A DNA stretch of 64,000 bases, taken from contig NZ_KZ857181.1 of assembly GCF_003350925.1 (NCBI RefSeq), positions 62,001 through 126,000 on the forward strand, written 5' to 3'. Positions 40,230-51,598 of the stretch are shown in pieces. A program made the translations under genes and the position numbers. Each line of letters begins with the position of its first letter. The stretch's first letter is position 1. The notes under the pieces are model-generated. The model was not told the origin of the DNA and did not search any database. It saw only the letters and a program-made list of their open reading frames with translations. The DNA comes from Dyella tabacisoli. Its GTDB lineage: Bacteria; Pseudomonadota; Gammaproteobacteria; Xanthomonadales; Rhodanobacteraceae.

Positions 40230-43200
40230 TTACAAAACGCCTTCCTCGAACCGTTGCTCCAGCACTCCTTGCTCTGGAAGTTCTTGCTCTAGAGCAGCGG
40301 AACTCATAGGCGAGTTCGACTCGGCGTATCGCGCGCAAGCTCTGATCGTGGCTTCCTTCATAAACGCCCACAGCGGGATATCCACATGCAAACTTTCCTG
40401 CATGCGGGCCACGACTCTCGCAGCCAGCAAGGAGTGGCCGCCGATCCGAAAGAAGTTGTCGTCGATGCCCACACGTTCAAGCTCAAGCACGTCGGCCCAG
40501 ATCGTTGCCATCGCTTCCTCCCTGGGTGTGCGTGGCGGCCGATACACCATGTCGGCAACGATCGTGGGTGGCGGAAGCCTGCTGCGATCGACCTTTCCGC
40601 TTGCGCCAAGAGGCATGGAGCGAAGGCTTACGAACACCGCCGGAATCATGTAATCCGGCAAACGCTCTGCCAGCTCCGCCCGCAGTTGTTCGGCGGTGGG
40701 AGCCGGCTCGTGACGGCCGACCAGATAGGCGACCAGCGATTTGTGCTCGCCCTCGCCATGCAGGACAACCACCGCCTGCTCCATCGCCGGAATTTCCAGC
40801 AGTGCCGCTTCGATTTCTCCTGGTTCGATGCGATGCCCGTACAGTTTTATCTGATGATCGCTACGCCCGACGAATTCGATTTTTCCGTCGGGGCGATAGC
40901 GCACCCGGTCGCCGCTTCGATACATGCGCTGACCCGGCCCTCCGTTGGGGTCTGCCACGAAACGCTGGGCTGTCAGCCCAGGCTGATGCAAGTACCCTCT
41001 CGCCAGCCCCTCCCCCGCTATGCACAGCTCGCCCGCCGTACCGATCGGTACCGGCTGCAGATCCCCATCCAATACATACACCCGGACATTGGCGATCGGG
41101 CGGCCGATAGTGACGCTATCGGCACCGCGGACATACTCGTCGTAAGTCGAGCAGACTGTCGTTTCGGTCGTGCCGTATTCGTTGATGAAGCGACAGCTTT
41201 GCGCCCATTCCCGCGCCAGCGCCGGGTCGAACATTTCGCCGCCCACAAACAATCGGCGCAACGCGGGGAGCCCACCCAGTGGCAACAACGGCAATACCGA
41301 CGATGGCAGCATCACGGTGGTGATTCGTCGCTCGACAAGGAAACGAACCAGCTCCGTCCCGATAGCCACGGAGGGCGCCGTGTCGAGAATGTGCAACGTG
41401 GCGCCGCTGCTCAGGCTGACCAGAATTTCCTGTAAAGAGACATCGAAACTCAGTCGCGTGAATTGCAGGAAACGATCCTCTGGCTGGATGTCGAAGGCGC
41501 GGCAATGTGCCTCGACCAGGTTGCAGACTCCGCGATGGGATACCAGCACGCCCTTGGGTTCGCCGGTAGAGCCCGAGGTGTAAATCATGTACGCAAGATT
41601 TTCGGGACCTACTTTCGCATTGGGTGCTGCGGCTGGGTATTTACCGGCCGATGCATGCCCCAGCACCTCATCCACATACACCATGCGGGATTCGAGTTCG
41701 GCAGGCAGCAGCACTCGCAATGCCGCCTCGGTGATGATCGCCTGCGCTGCAGAATTCTGCAGCAAATAGGCCAGGCGGTCGGGCGGTAGCTGGTCGTCCA
41801 GCGGCAGGCAGACGGAACCCGCTTTCAGAATCGCAAGCAGCGCGACGACCATCTGAGCCGAGCGGGGCAAGAAGAGTCCGACGATCACTTCCGGGCCCGC
41901 GCCAAGGTCTTGCAGATGCTTGCCGAGCTGATTGGCGCGATGCTCCAACTGTGCGAACGTGAGCTCGGTCTCAGAGTCGACGACGGCCACCGCCATGGGC
42001 GTACGCCGGGCTTGCTCTGCGATCAACTCATGTATCCGGCGCTCGCTGCGGTAGGGTGTCGCCGTCGCATTCCAGTCGACGAGCTGGCTGTGCAGCTCCT
42101 GCGCGCTCAGCAACGAAACCTCCGATACCTTGCACGGTGTATCGCTGGCCACCAAGGTCAGCACCCGCTCGAAATATCCCATCCAGCGATCGATGGTCGC
42201 GGCCTCGAAAAGATCCGTGGCATATTCGAATACCAGTCGCACATGCTCCGGGCCTTCAAAAGCATGCACCAGTAGATCGGATTTCGCTACGTGCTGCTCA
42301 TTGGCCAGGCTGCTGACCTCCAGGCCGGGCAGCTCGGTGCGCGCGGCCGGAAGATTCTGCAAGGTGAGCGACACCTGGAACAACGGATGGCGCGACAGAT
42401 CGCGTTCGGGTTGCAGCTCCGCCACCAGTTTCTCGAACGGCAGGTCCTGATGTGCGTACGCACCCATGGTTACTTCTTTGACCTGCTCCAATAGTTCCTT
42501 GAGGCTTGACTGCGATCGCACCTGCGTACGCATCACCAGGGTATTCACAAAAAAACCGATCAGCCCCTCCATCTGCCGGTGCGTGCGCCCGGCGACGGGT
42601 GAGCCCACCACGATGTCGCTTTGACCGGTCAGCTTCGACAACAGCAACTGAAATGCAGCCAGCAGCACCATGTAGAGCGTCGCCTGCTCGGCTTGCGCCC
42701 GCTGCCGCAAACGCTCGGTCAGCGGCTTGGAAAGCGTCAACGCCAATTTGGCGCCTTTGAAGCTCGTCATCGCGGGGCGAGGATGGTCGGCAGGCAACAC
42801 CAGGGCCGCGGGGATCCCGGCCAGGCGCTGTCGCCAGTAATCGAGTTGCCGCGCGAGGACCTCTTTCTGCAACCATTGCCTTTGCCATAAGGCGTAGTCG
42901 GCGTATTGAAGCTCCGGCTCGGGCAGTGGCGACGGTAACCGGCGCAAATAAGCCGCATACAGCGCCCCCAGCTCCCGTACCAGCACACCCATCGACCAGC
43001 CGTCGCAGATAATGTGATGCAGGCTCAGCAGCAGCGCGTGTTCGCGTTCACCGGTTTTGACCAGCGCGACTTTGAACAGCGGACCGCGTTCGAGATCGAA
43101 AGGCTCGCGCACCTGCTCGCGCATCCGCGCCTGCAATGCTGCCTCCCGATCCCCCTTGGTCAAGTCACTGAGATCGAGTTCGGCGAGGTGGAATCCACCG

Positions 43201-43631
43201 GCTGGATCGATCACCTGCACCGCGCTGCCCGCTTGCGACTCGAAACGGGTGCGCAGGCTCTCGTGGCGTCTGACGAGTTCCGCAAAACTATGTTCCAGCG
43301 CTGGAACATCCAGCGTGCCGCTAAGACTGAACGCAACGGGCACGCTGTACGCCGGCCCCGATAACCCAAGCCGATCCAGAAACCATAGCCGCTCTTGCGC
43401 GAACGACAGCGGCAACACGGCGGGGCGCGACTGGCGCGTTAGGCGCGGGGCTGCCCCGCTGCCCTGGAGCGCACGCAGTTGGGCGAGAATGGCCGGCTTA
43501 TGAAACCTGACTAGCTCCCGCAGCTCCGGGCTCAGACGAGGGCCTTCGTATCTCAGCACCAGGTCGTCATCGACCACGCTGATCCGAACGCCCTGCTCGT
43601 CCATGTCCCTCAGCAAGTCCATGACATTCAT
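40230..43631 (-). CDS. NRPS B: TubC docking-C-A-PCP with acidic C-terminal tail
   Basis: 1133 residues, one extension module. Residues 1-52 (MNVMDLLRDMDEQGVRISVV ...) are a TubC-type N-terminal docking domain. The C domain has HHIICDGWS (about 210) and is LCL-like; A has TSGSTG, FDVSLQ and NGK-equivalent SGKVDR, code read as DVQMFGEVCK (unassigned, identical to that of NRPS C). The PCP carries the variant IGGHSLLA (about 1065; LGGHS is usual, and the serine for the phosphopantetheine arm is present). The protein ends in an acidic/hydrophobic tail (ELPEQGVLEQRFEEGVL) that looks like a short linear motif for a TubC-type docking domain. AGGAG lies 8 bases before the ATG. It is 11 bases downstream of NRPS C. 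Confidence 0.9.
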   Translation of the reverse strand: MNVMDLLRDMDEQGVRISVVDDDLVLRYEGPRLSPELRELVRFHKPAILAQLRALQGSGAAPRLTRQSRPAVLPLSFAQERLWFLDRLGLSGPAYSVPVAFSLSGTLDVPALEHSFAELVRRHESLRTRFESQAGSAVQVIDPAGGFHLAELDLSDLTKGDREAALQARMREQVREPFDLERGPLFKVALVKTGEREHALLLSLHHIICDGWSMGVLVRELGALYAAYLRRLPSPLPEPELQYADYALWQRQWLQKEVLARQLDYWRQRLAGIPAALVLPADHPRPAMTSFKGAKLALTLSKPLTERLRQRAQAEQATLYMVLLAAFQLLLSKLTGQSDIVVGSPVAGRTHRQMEGLIGFFVNTLVMRTQVRSQSSLKELLEQVKEVTMGAYAHQDLPFEKLVAELQPERDLSRHPLFQVSLTLQNLPAARTELPGLEVSSLANEQHVAKSDLLVHAFEGPEHVRLVFEYATDLFEAATIDRWMGYFERVLTLVASDTPCKVSEVSLLSAQELHSQLVDWNATATPYRSERRIHELIAEQARRTPMAVAVVDSETELTFAQLEHRANQLGKHLQDLGAGPEVIVGLFLPRSAQMVVALLAILKAGSVCLPLDDQLPPDRLAYLLQNSAAQAIITEAALRVLLPAELESRMVYVDEVLGHASAGKYPAAAPNAKVGPENLAYMIYTSGSTGEPKGVLVSHRGVCNLVEAHCRAFDIQPEDRFLQFTRLSFDVSLQEILVSLSSGATLHILDTAPSVAIGTELVRFLVERRITTVMLPSSVLPLLPLGGLPALRRLFVGGEMFDPALAREWAQSCRFINEYGTTETTVCSTYDEYVRGADSVTIGRPIANVRVYVLDGDLQPVPIGTAGELCIAGEGLARGYLHQPGLTAQRFVADPNGGPGQRMYRSGDRVRYRPDGKIEFVGRSDHQIKLYGHRIEPGEIEAALLEIPAMEQAVVVLHGEGEHKSLVAYLVGRHEPAPTAEQLRAELAERLPDYMIPAVFVSLRSMPLGASGKVDRSRLPPPTIVADMVYRPPRTPREEAMATIWADVLELERVGIDDNFFRIGGHSLLAARVVARMQESLHVDIPLWAFMKEATIRACARYAESNSPMSSAALEQELPEQGVLEQRFEEGVL

Positions 43632-43642
43632 CGCCTGCGCTC

Positions 43643-46600
43643 CTATCGCAAACCTATACCGTTTGCGCGTAGCTCGGAGTCTCTGGAGATCATCCCTTCC
43701 AGCGCCACCTTGAGCTGATCTCTGCTGAACACCGGCGCGACGATGCCGGCCGCATCGAGTACGCCATGCGTCCGGGTGAAATCGAAGCGTATGTTCGCCG
43801 CCTTTCGCGAACGCCGATGGGCTTCCCAGGACGCCTTGTCCAGGGTGAACGCAAATTGCATCAAGGGCACCGCCGGAAACATCCGACCCTGCTGATGAAG
43901 CCTGCGGATCTCGACCATCCAGTCATAGAACGGTATCAATTGCAGATTCGCGCCGGTGATCTCGTTGCAGTTCTCGAACAGGCCGCCTTCGATCGTCTGC
44001 TGTGACGAGGAGATATGAAAGACGCCCAACGAGCGGCGATGAAGCTTGGCCAGATGCACGACCGAGCGCGCAACATAATCGACCGGGGTCGGCGGAAGGC
44101 TGTAGCGAAAGTCACGCAAGCCATAGCCCGACAACAGGCAGCTCTTGATGAGTCGATAAGCCCACTGCCGCTCGTCATAGCGGCCCTGTGCAGTGTCCGC
44201 GGAAACGAGCCCCAGCCGAAAGATGTTGCACGGGACGCCGCGCTGACTGGCCTGCATGACCAGATGCTCTCCAATCCATTTGCTGGCGTTGTATCCGTGC
44301 AAGGCCGGATGCTTCTCGTGCTCGACCGTACTGGCTTCGTCGACGGCACGCTCGCCATCCGCCCGCACGGCACCGAACACGCCTAGCGTAGAAATATAGT
44401 TGACCTGTTTCTGCCGGCCGGTAACGGCGAACTTCAGCACCTCTTTCGCACCCTCGACATTGGCTGGCTTCGCCATGGCATAGGTTTCAAGGTGATTCAT
44501 GCTGGCAGCGTTATGAAAAAGTGTGTCGATGTTTTGGCACAGCGCCTCGTAAACAGCGGCGTTCAAGCCAAGTCGCGGCAAGCTGATATCGCCGGGAACA
44601 GCGACCAGGCGAGACGCGAAACTGTCCTGCCACAAATCCCAATGCAGCAAGGTGTCGCGCACTCGGTCAAACGCCTGCTCCGCCGACGGCGCCCTGACCA
44701 GACAGTAGATCCTGGCATCCGTGTCCTGCAGTAGCTGGGCCAGCAGGAAACGCCCGACGAAGCCGGTGCATCCGGTCAGCAAAATCGCATTCTGCGCGAC
44801 GGCATCCGTGCCGATACCAGGCACGATCGAGGCATCCAGCACAGCCTCCTCGGCCAGGCTTACCGGCTCGTCCGGGGTTGCGCCTGCCGAGATCCGCACG
44901 GCGAGAAGTTGTATCGTCGGGTATCGATAAAGGTCCGTAGCTGTTATGGCCGATTCGACGAACTGGTTCGTTCTGGCCAATGCCTTCACGACCAACATCG
45001 AATGCCCGCCCAGATCGAAAAAATTATCGTGGCGACCGACCCGCTCCACTTGCAGAAGCTCCTGCCAGATGGCGGCCAAGGCCTGCTCAAGCGCCCCCTC
45101 GGGGGCCTCGTACGGCTGCTCCGAGAGCAGGTCCGCCACCGGCAACCGTTGACGATCGACCTTACCGTTTTGCGTCAGCGGCAGACGTTCCAGGATGACG
45201 TACGTCGAGGGCACCATGTACTGAGGTAGCCGCTGCTCCAGGTATTTCTTCAGCGCCGCCGCTTGCAGTTGCGCTTCGTTGGCGGTCGCTACATAGGCTA
45301 TCAGTCGCTTATCGCCCGTGCGGTCCTCGCGCACCTCCACGACAGCCTGGCTCACCTGCGGGTTTCCGAGCAGAGCTGTCTCGATCTCTCCCGGCTCGAT
45401 GCGATGGCCGCGTATTTTCAGTTGATAGTCCGCTCGGCCGATGAATTCGAGTTTTCCGTCGGTCCGATACCGCACCCGATCTCCGGTGCGATACATCCGC
45501 GATCCTGGACGTCCATACGCTTCGGCCACGAAGCGGTCCGCAGTCATGCCGGCGCGCTGCAGATACCCTCGTCCGATGCCTTCCCCACCGATAAACAGCT
45601 CGCCTATCGCTCCGCTGGGTACCGGCTGGAGGTCCTCGTCCAAGACGTATACGCGGGTGTTCGCCAGCGGCCGCCCGATGGACACTGGCAGGCCGTCGGC
45701 CGTGTACTCGTCATAGGTGGAGCATACGGTGGCCTCGGTCGTTCCGTACTCGTTGATAAAGCGCCCGCGGCTGGCCCATTGCTCGGCCAGGGAGGCATCG
45801 AACGCCTCTCCTCCGACAAATACCCGGCACAGGGATCGCACGCCATCGACCGGGAGCTGCGGCAACAGCGAGGAAGGAAGCATGACCGTAGTAATGCTTT
45901 GCTCGGAGATAAACCGCGCCAATTCCGTTCCGGCTATCGCAGCAGGCGTCGCCTCCCATATATGCAACGCGGCCCCGCTGCTCAGGCTCACCAGAATCTC
46001 CTGCACGGACACATCGAACCCCAGGCGCGTGAACTGCAACAGCCGATCGCCGGCGCCTATGGCAAATGCACGCCGATGAGCCTCGACGAGGTTGCAGACC
46101 GCACGGTGCGGAATCACCACCCCTTTCGGCTGACCGGTGGAGCCGGACGTATAAATGACATAGGCCGCGTTTTCGGGATGCACTGCAACGGCAAGGTCCT
46201 CGACCGGGAGCGCGTCGATGATCTTGCGCGAACCATCATCATCCACCAGCAGCGTGCACGGGTGCGCGGGAAGCTGATCTCGCCATGTCGACTCGCTCAC
46301 CAGCACGCCCACCCCCGCGTCCTGGATCAGTTGCTGCAGACGCGCTGCGGGCAATTGTTCGTCCAACGGAAGATAGGCCCCTCCGGCCTTCAGGATGCCG
46401 AGAAGAACCACGACCGCCTGCACCGAACGGCGCAGGCAGACGGCGACGACGACCTCCGGCCCGACGCCCATCGTTTTCAAATGCCGCGCCAGTTGGTTGG
46501 CGCGCGAGTCGAGCTCGCTGAAGCTGAGCGTGCCGAGCGCATCGACTACGGCTGCGGCGTCGGGAGTACGGGCCGCCTGCTCCGAAACCAGTTGATGGAC

Positions 46601-48190
46601 CCCGCAGTCCCGGCGATATGTCGCTTCGGTCGCATTTCGCGCAACCAGGAGATCGTCGCGCTCTGCGTCGCCCATAAGCGGCAGATCCGCCACGCGGCAA
46701 TCGGGGTTGTTCGCCACGGCCTGGAGTATTCGCTGCAAGTACTCCATCCAACGCGTCATGGTCGCCGGCTCGAACAGATCCGTTGCGTACTCGAAAACTA
46801 GCTGGATACCGTTAGCATCCTCGAAGGCGAACAGCATGAGGTCCGACTTGGCGGTGACGTGCTGGTGGGAAACTCTGCTGATGCGGATACCCGCCAGTTC
46901 GCCCTGATCCTGCGGCACGTTTTGCAACGCAATCGCCACCTGGTACAGAGGTTGACGCGACGTATCGCGCCCCGGCTGTATCTCCGCCACGAGCTTCTCG
47001 AAAGGCAACTCCTGATGCTCGTATGCCCCCAGAGTGGCCTCTTTAGCGAGACGCAGCAGCTCGCGGAATCCGGCATCGGGGTTGACCTTCGCGCGTAACG
47101 CCAGCGTATTGGCAAAGAAACCGATCAGCCCCTCCAGGTTCCGATAGGTGCGCCCGGCAATCGGCGAACCCACCACGATGTCGCGCTGGCCGCTCAGGCG
47201 CGACAGCAGCACTTGATAGGCGGCCAACAGAACCATGAAAAGCGTCGCGCCTTGATGCCGTGCCAATGCCTGCAACTGTACGGACAATTGCCGAGGAAGC
47301 GCCAAGGCAATCCTGGCCCCCTTGAAACTCGCCACCGCAGGACGAGGCCGGTCCGTCGGAAGGTCTAAAGCGGCCGGAATACCAGCCAGCTTCTGCCGCC
47401 AGTAGACCAGTTCGCGTTCAAGCACCTCCCCTTGCAGCCAGCGCCGTTGCCATAAGGCGTAGTCCGCGTATTGCATCTGCAGTGGCGAAAGCGGCGACGC
47501 CTTGCCCTGGGAAAATGCGGCATAAAGCGCACCGATCTCCTGAATCAAGACGCCCATCGACCAGCCGTCAGAGACGATGTGGTGCATCGTCATCAGCATC
47601 ACGTGTTCCAGCGGGCCGAGCTTTAGCAATGCGGTCTTGAAGAGCGGGCAGTCCAGACGAAAGCGTTCGGCGACCTGACCACGGACCCGGCGTTGAACCT
47701 CTTGTTCGCGATGCTCCGATGCAAGCGTGGTGAGATCGACGTATTCGAACTGTCCTTTTCCCGGCGGATCGATCGTCTGCGCGGGCTCATCGCCGCGCTG
47801 TACGATGCGCGTCCGCAGAATTTCATGCCGGCTGACTACCTCGGCCAGGCTGCGTTCCAATGCTTCGGCGTCCAGGCTTCCGTGAAGTCTGATCCCGGAG
47901 GGCATGTTGTACGCCGGCCCCAGCAACTCAAGCTGCTCAAGAAACCACAACCGCTCCTGTGCGAACGATAGCGGCAAGACCGCCGGACGCGGCTGCGCCT
48001 CAAGGTCGGGACGCGGCCCGCCGCGAAAGGTAAGCAACTGCTCAAGAATGCCCTGCTTGTTCCTTTTGATCTCGTTGCGCAGATCGTCGCTGATGCCATG
48101 CTGCGGGTAACGAAGCACGATATCGTCACCGGCAACCCTGATCTGCACGCCCTGTTCGTCCGCCTTGCGCAGGAGTTCTACGATATGCAT
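43643..48190 (-). CDS. NRPS C: TubC docking-C-A-PCP-R, terminal thioester reductase
   Basis: 1515 residues. A TubC-type docking domain (1-55, MHIVELLRKADEQGVQIRVA) precedes a C domain with HHIVSDGWS (about 205), an A domain with code DVQMFGEVCK, and a PCP (LGGHSML near 1060). The last 380 residues are a short-chain-dehydrogenase-type reductase: LLTGCTGFVGRFLL (about 1138-1150) binds NAD(P)H, and YISTLGVFG with GYNASKWIGE supply the Ser/Thr-Tyr-Lys catalytic set. Such R domains cut the carrier thioester reductively to an aldehyde, or onwards to an alcohol. This is the only clear chain-release domain in the window. It probably ends the assembly line made of F, E, D and perhaps B. Confidence 0.93.
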   Translation of the reverse strand: MHIVELLRKADEQGVQIRVAGDDIVLRYPQHGISDDLRNEIKRNKQGILEQLLTFRGGPRPDLEAQPRPAVLPLSFAQERLWFLEQLELLGPAYNMPSGIRLHGSLDAEALERSLAEVVSRHEILRTRIVQRGDEPAQTIDPPGKGQFEYVDLTTLASEHREQEVQRRVRGQVAERFRLDCPLFKTALLKLGPLEHVMLMTMHHIVSDGWSMGVLIQEIGALYAAFSQGKASPLSPLQMQYADYALWQRRWLQGEVLERELVYWRQKLAGIPAALDLPTDRPRPAVASFKGARIALALPRQLSVQLQALARHQGATLFMVLLAAYQVLLSRLSGQRDIVVGSPIAGRTYRNLEGLIGFFANTLALRAKVNPDAGFRELLRLAKEATLGAYEHQELPFEKLVAEIQPGRDTSRQPLYQVAIALQNVPQDQGELAGIRISRVSHQHVTAKSDLMLFAFEDANGIQLVFEYATDLFEPATMTRWMEYLQRILQAVANNPDCRVADLPLMGDAERDDLLVARNATEATYRRDCGVHQLVSEQAARTPDAAAVVDALGTLSFSELDSRANQLARHLKTMGVGPEVVVAVCLRRSVQAVVVLLGILKAGGAYLPLDEQLPAARLQQLIQDAGVGVLVSESTWRDQLPAHPCTLLVDDDGSRKIIDALPVEDLAVAVHPENAAYVIYTSGSTGQPKGVVIPHRAVCNLVEAHRRAFAIGAGDRLLQFTRLGFDVSVQEILVSLSSGAALHIWEATPAAIAGTELARFISEQSITTVMLPSSLLPQLPVDGVRSLCRVFVGGEAFDASLAEQWASRGRFINEYGTTEATVCSTYDEYTADGLPVSIGRPLANTRVYVLDEDLQPVPSGAIGELFIGGEGIGRGYLQRAGMTADRFVAEAYGRPGSRMYRTGDRVRYRTDGKLEFIGRADYQLKIRGHRIEPGEIETALLGNPQVSQAVVEVREDRTGDKRLIAYVATANEAQLQAAALKKYLEQRLPQYMVPSTYVILERLPLTQNGKVDRQRLPVADLLSEQPYEAPEGALEQALAAIWQELLQVERVGRHDNFFDLGGHSMLVVKALARTNQFVESAITATDLYRYPTIQLLAVRISAGATPDEPVSLAEEAVLDASIVPGIGTDAVAQNAILLTGCTGFVGRFLLAQLLQDTDARIYCLVRAPSAEQAFDRVRDTLLHWDLWQDSFASRLVAVPGDISLPRLGLNAAVYEALCQNIDTLFHNAASMNHLETYAMAKPANVEGAKEVLKFAVTGRQKQVNYISTLGVFGAVRADGERAVDEASTVEHEKHPALHGYNASKWIGEHLVMQASQRGVPCNIFRLGLVSADTAQGRYDERQWAYRLIKSCLLSGYGLRDFRYSLPPTPVDYVARSVVHLAKLHRRSLGVFHISSSQQTIEGGLFENCNEITGANLQLIPFYDWMVEIRRLHQQGRMFPAVPLMQFAFTLDKASWEAHRRSRKAANIRFDFTRTHGVLDAAGIVAPVFSRDQLKVALEGMISRDSELRANGIGLR

Positions 48191-48229
48191 TCGTCGTGTC
48201 CGTGTCTGTGTGCGGCCCGAGACGCGCCT

Positions 48230-51200
48230 TCAGATGACCTCTTCATGAAACCCCACCCCCAGGCCTGGGTCTGAAGATCTGGTGTCCGAAGATCCGGGCT
48301 CCAAAGATGTGAGCGGCTGGTCCTGCGACTTGATCCGCAAACCCAGGTCGATGACCCGCGCGGCTTCGGCAATGGTCGGCGCGCTGAACAGCAAGGTGAT
48401 CGGAAAATCTATTTGCAGCTCGTCGCGAATGTGGGCAACCACACGCGTCGCCAGCAGCGAATGTCCGCCAAGCTGGAAGAAATTATCCTCGATGCCGACG
48501 CGATCAAGTTTGAGAATCTCCGACCAGATGGCCGACAAGGCCTGCTCGGTAGGCGTGCGCGGAGCGAGGTATGCGGGTTTCAGCGCGGACTGGGTCGGCG
48601 CGGGCAATCTGTGCCGGTCGATCTTGCCGTTAGGGTTAAGCGGCATGGCGTCCAGCGTCACGATGTCCGGCGGCATCATGTATTCCGGCAGACGGCGGCG
48701 CAGACGAGCGCTCAGCTCTGCCAGATCGATGGATGTTTCGCCGGAGCTCGCCACGATGTACGCCACCAGCCGCCGATCACTGTCTTCACCAAGCGTGATG
48801 ACGGCCGCCTGCCCGATCAACGGGTCCGCCAACAATGCGGCCTCGATTTCGGATAGCTCGATGCGATGCCCGCGAATCTTGACCTGCTGATCGCGGCGGC
48901 CGATGAACTCCAGCTCCCCCCTGTTATTCCATCGGACAAGATCGCCGGTGCGGTATATGCGCCCGCCCTGGGCTCCGTATGGGTCGGCGGCAAAGGATTG
49001 AGCGGTGAGCCCCGGCGCATTCAGATACCCGCGAACAACACCCGTACCGCCAAGGTGAAGCTCGCCGATGACGCCCATGGGCAAGAGCTCCAGCTCTTCG
49101 TCGAGTACGTACGCCCGCGCGTTTGCAATCGGTGCCCCGATCGGAATCCGCGCATCGAAAGAACATTCAGGATCGACCCGCGCGACCGAGGCCCACACGG
49201 TGGCTTCCGTCGGCCCGTATTCATTGAATAACGCGCAATGCCCCAGCATGGCCCGGTGCTTGTGCACCAACGGCACGGGCAGCGTTTCGCCTGCCAGCAC
49301 TACCGTTCGCAGGCTCGTCAATTGCGTGTCGGCAAGGTCGAGCACCGCGTCGTACAACGACGGGACGCCCAGCCAGGTGCGAACCTGATGACGCTCGACC
49401 CAGTTGCCCAGCAACTGCGCGTCTTGCTCCAGCCCCGCAGTGGGCAAGACCAGGGTCGCAGCGGAACACAATGCCCAGAACAGTGTTGCCACCGAACTGT
49501 CGAAAGCGATCGACGGCAACAGGATGATGCGTTCCGGCGAGCCATAGTACGCAAGCCGTGTAGCGGTAGATGCGGCCAGGTTCGCATGCTCCACCGCCAC
49601 GCCTTTGGGAGTTCCCGTCGAACCGGAGGTATAGATCACATACGCCAGATTGTCCGAGCGAACGCCACTGGCAGGCGCGTCTCCCGGCAATGCCTCCCAT
49701 CGCGACTTTTGTACCGGGTCGTCGATGCACACCGTGTGGCCCCAGTGCGACGGCAGTTCATCGAGCAAGGCGGATTCGCTCAACAGTACGGCGGCGCCGG
49801 ATGCCCTGACCAAATGAGACAACCGCTCCGGTGGCTGGCGCTCGTCCAGCGGTAAATACGCTCCGCCTGCCTTGAGGATAGCCAGCAGTGCCGTCACCAT
49901 GCGCGCCGACCGGCGTATGCAAACGCCCACCGCGACATCCGGGCCGACGCCGAGACTGATGAGATAATGCGCAAGCTGGTTCGCCTGCCGCTCCAGCTCG
50001 GCGAAGGTCGTCGTGCCTTCCTCGTCGATCAGCGCAATGACCTGTGGTGTGCGTGCGGCCTGCGCGGCGATGAGTTCGTCCACGCGAGCATCGGCGGCAG
50101 GCGAAGCGCCGAGAGCATTCGATCTTGCCAGTAGTCGTTCTCGTTGCGCTCCGGCCAACAGCGTCAATCGCGACAGCGGGGTATCCGGGTCGGCCACCGC
50201 CGCCTGCAATAAGGTCTGAAAATGCTCTGCCCAGCGCTCAATCGTCTCGCGATCGAACAAGTCGCTCGAATACTCGATACTCCCGCGCAACCCCGTGGGA
50301 CTCTCGTTCATCAGAAACCATAGATCGAACTTGGCGGTTACCTTATCGACGCTGATAGGCGTGAATTTCAGACCGGGCAGAGTCCCGCCATCGCGCGGCA
50401 GGTTTTGTAACGTCATCCCGACCTGACATAGCGGTTGCCGCGACAGGTCGCGTTCGGGCTGCAGCTCCGCGACCAGCCGCTCGAATGGCAGGTCCTGGTG
50501 CGCATAAGCGCCCAGGGTAACCTCCCGGACCTGCTGCAACATATCTCGAAAGCGCGTTCCCGGCTGAAGCCGGGTCCGCAATACCAACGTATTCAAAAAG
50601 CAGCCGATCAGGCTCTCGGTTTGCCGGCGCGTGCGGCCGGCAATCGGTGAGCCGACGACGATGTCGTCCTGACCGCTCAGTCGCCACAGCAGTACCTGAT
50701 AGGCCGCCACGAGCACCATGAAGAGCGTCGCCTGCTCGGTGCGGGCCAGTTGCTCGAGCCGCTCCGACAGCTCTTTCGGCAGCGTAAAGACGACCCTCGC
50801 TCCGCGATAACTCGATACGGCCGGGCGCGGTCGATCAGTCGGCAGCTCCAGCGCGGCAGGCGCACCGGAGAGCTGCTGCTTCCAATACGTCAACTGGTTT
50901 TCCAGCCGGTCTCCCTGCAGCCATTCCCTCTGCCAGAACGCATAGTCCGGGTATTGCAGTTCGGGCTCCGGCAACGGCGAAGGCTTGGCTTCGGAGAAAG
51001 CGAGATAAAGCGCGGCGAGTTCTCTTATCAGCAAGCTGGTCGACCAGCCGTCTGAAACGATGTGATGCGTGGTAATCAGCAACACGTGCTCTTGCTCGGC
51101 GAGCTTCAACAAGGCCGCGCGCAAGAGCGAACCCCGAGTCAGATCGAAACGCTGCAGCGATCGCTCATTTATTTCGCGCTGCATGGCATCTTCGCGTGCC

Positions 51201-51598
51201 GCCGGCTCGCCAGCGCTCAGGTCGATCAAGTCAAGCCGAAATTCGCCTGGCTCCTGTACGACCTGTACCGGGCCACTGTCATCTTCCTCGAAGCGGGTTC
51301 GCAAGCTCTCGTGGCGACGCGTCAACTCGGCGAAACTGCGCTCCATGGCCTGACTGTCCAGTGGTCCGCGCAGGCGCAACGCCGTCGGCATGTTGTACGC
51401 GCTCGCCACTAGCCCGACTTGCTCCAAGAACCAGAAACGCTCCTGCGCAAACGACAATGGAAGCCGCTGCGTACCCACCGGCCGTGGCTGCAACGGCAAT
51501 TCGAGTACCTGCGTTTCGTCCGCATCGTCCAAAATTTGCCGCAGACGCTTCAACTGCGACGGCAACAGCCCGGAGATCTTTCCGTAAGCGTCATTCAT
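48230..51598 (-). CDS. NRPS D: C-A-PCP single extension module
   Basis: 1122 residues. The start ATG overlaps the stop of NRPS E as ATGA, so translation is coupled; a frame that stays open to 52102 merely overlaps NRPS E. About 45 leading residues ([20 protein letters not shown]) are followed by an LCL-type C domain (HHIVSDGWS, about 180), an A domain with code read as DSAGVAEVWK (unassigned), and a PCP (LGGHSLLA, about 1045). The C-terminus ends [11 protein letters not shown], an acidic/hydrophobic tail like that of NRPS B and a candidate docking motif for the TubC domains of B and C. Confidence 0.9.
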   Translation of the reverse strand: MNDAYGKISGLLPSQLKRLRQILDDADETQVLELPLQPRPVGTQRLPLSFAQERFWFLEQVGLVASAYNMPTALRLRGPLDSQAMERSFAELTRRHESLRTRFEEDDSGPVQVVQEPGEFRLDLIDLSAGEPAAREDAMQREINERSLQRFDLTRGSLLRAALLKLAEQEHVLLITTHHIVSDGWSTSLLIRELAALYLAFSEAKPSPLPEPELQYPDYAFWQREWLQGDRLENQLTYWKQQLSGAPAALELPTDRPRPAVSSYRGARVVFTLPKELSERLEQLARTEQATLFMVLVAAYQVLLWRLSGQDDIVVGSPIAGRTRRQTESLIGCFLNTLVLRTRLQPGTRFRDMLQQVREVTLGAYAHQDLPFERLVAELQPERDLSRQPLCQVGMTLQNLPRDGGTLPGLKFTPISVDKVTAKFDLWFLMNESPTGLRGSIEYSSDLFDRETIERWAEHFQTLLQAAVADPDTPLSRLTLLAGAQRERLLARSNALGASPAADARVDELIAAQAARTPQVIALIDEEGTTTFAELERQANQLAHYLISLGVGPDVAVGVCIRRSARMVTALLAILKAGGAYLPLDERQPPERLSHLVRASGAAVLLSESALLDELPSHWGHTVCIDDPVQKSRWEALPGDAPASGVRSDNLAYVIYTSGSTGTPKGVAVEHANLAASTATRLAYYGSPERIILLPSIAFDSSVATLFWALCSAATLVLPTAGLEQDAQLLGNWVERHQVRTWLGVPSLYDAVLDLADTQLTSLRTVVLAGETLPVPLVHKHRAMLGHCALFNEYGPTEATVWASVARVDPECSFDARIPIGAPIANARAYVLDEELELLPMGVIGELHLGGTGVVRGYLNAPGLTAQSFAADPYGAQGGRIYRTGDLVRWNNRGELEFIGRRDQQVKIRGHRIELSEIEAALLADPLIGQAAVITLGEDSDRRLVAYIVASSGETSIDLAELSARLRRRLPEYMMPPDIVTLDAMPLNPNGKIDRHRLPAPTQSALKPAYLAPRTPTEQALSAIWSEILKLDRVGIEDNFFQLGGHSLLATRVVAHIRDELQIDFPITLLFSAPTIAEAARVIDLGLRIKSQDQPLTSLEPGSSDTRSSDPGLGVGFHEEVI

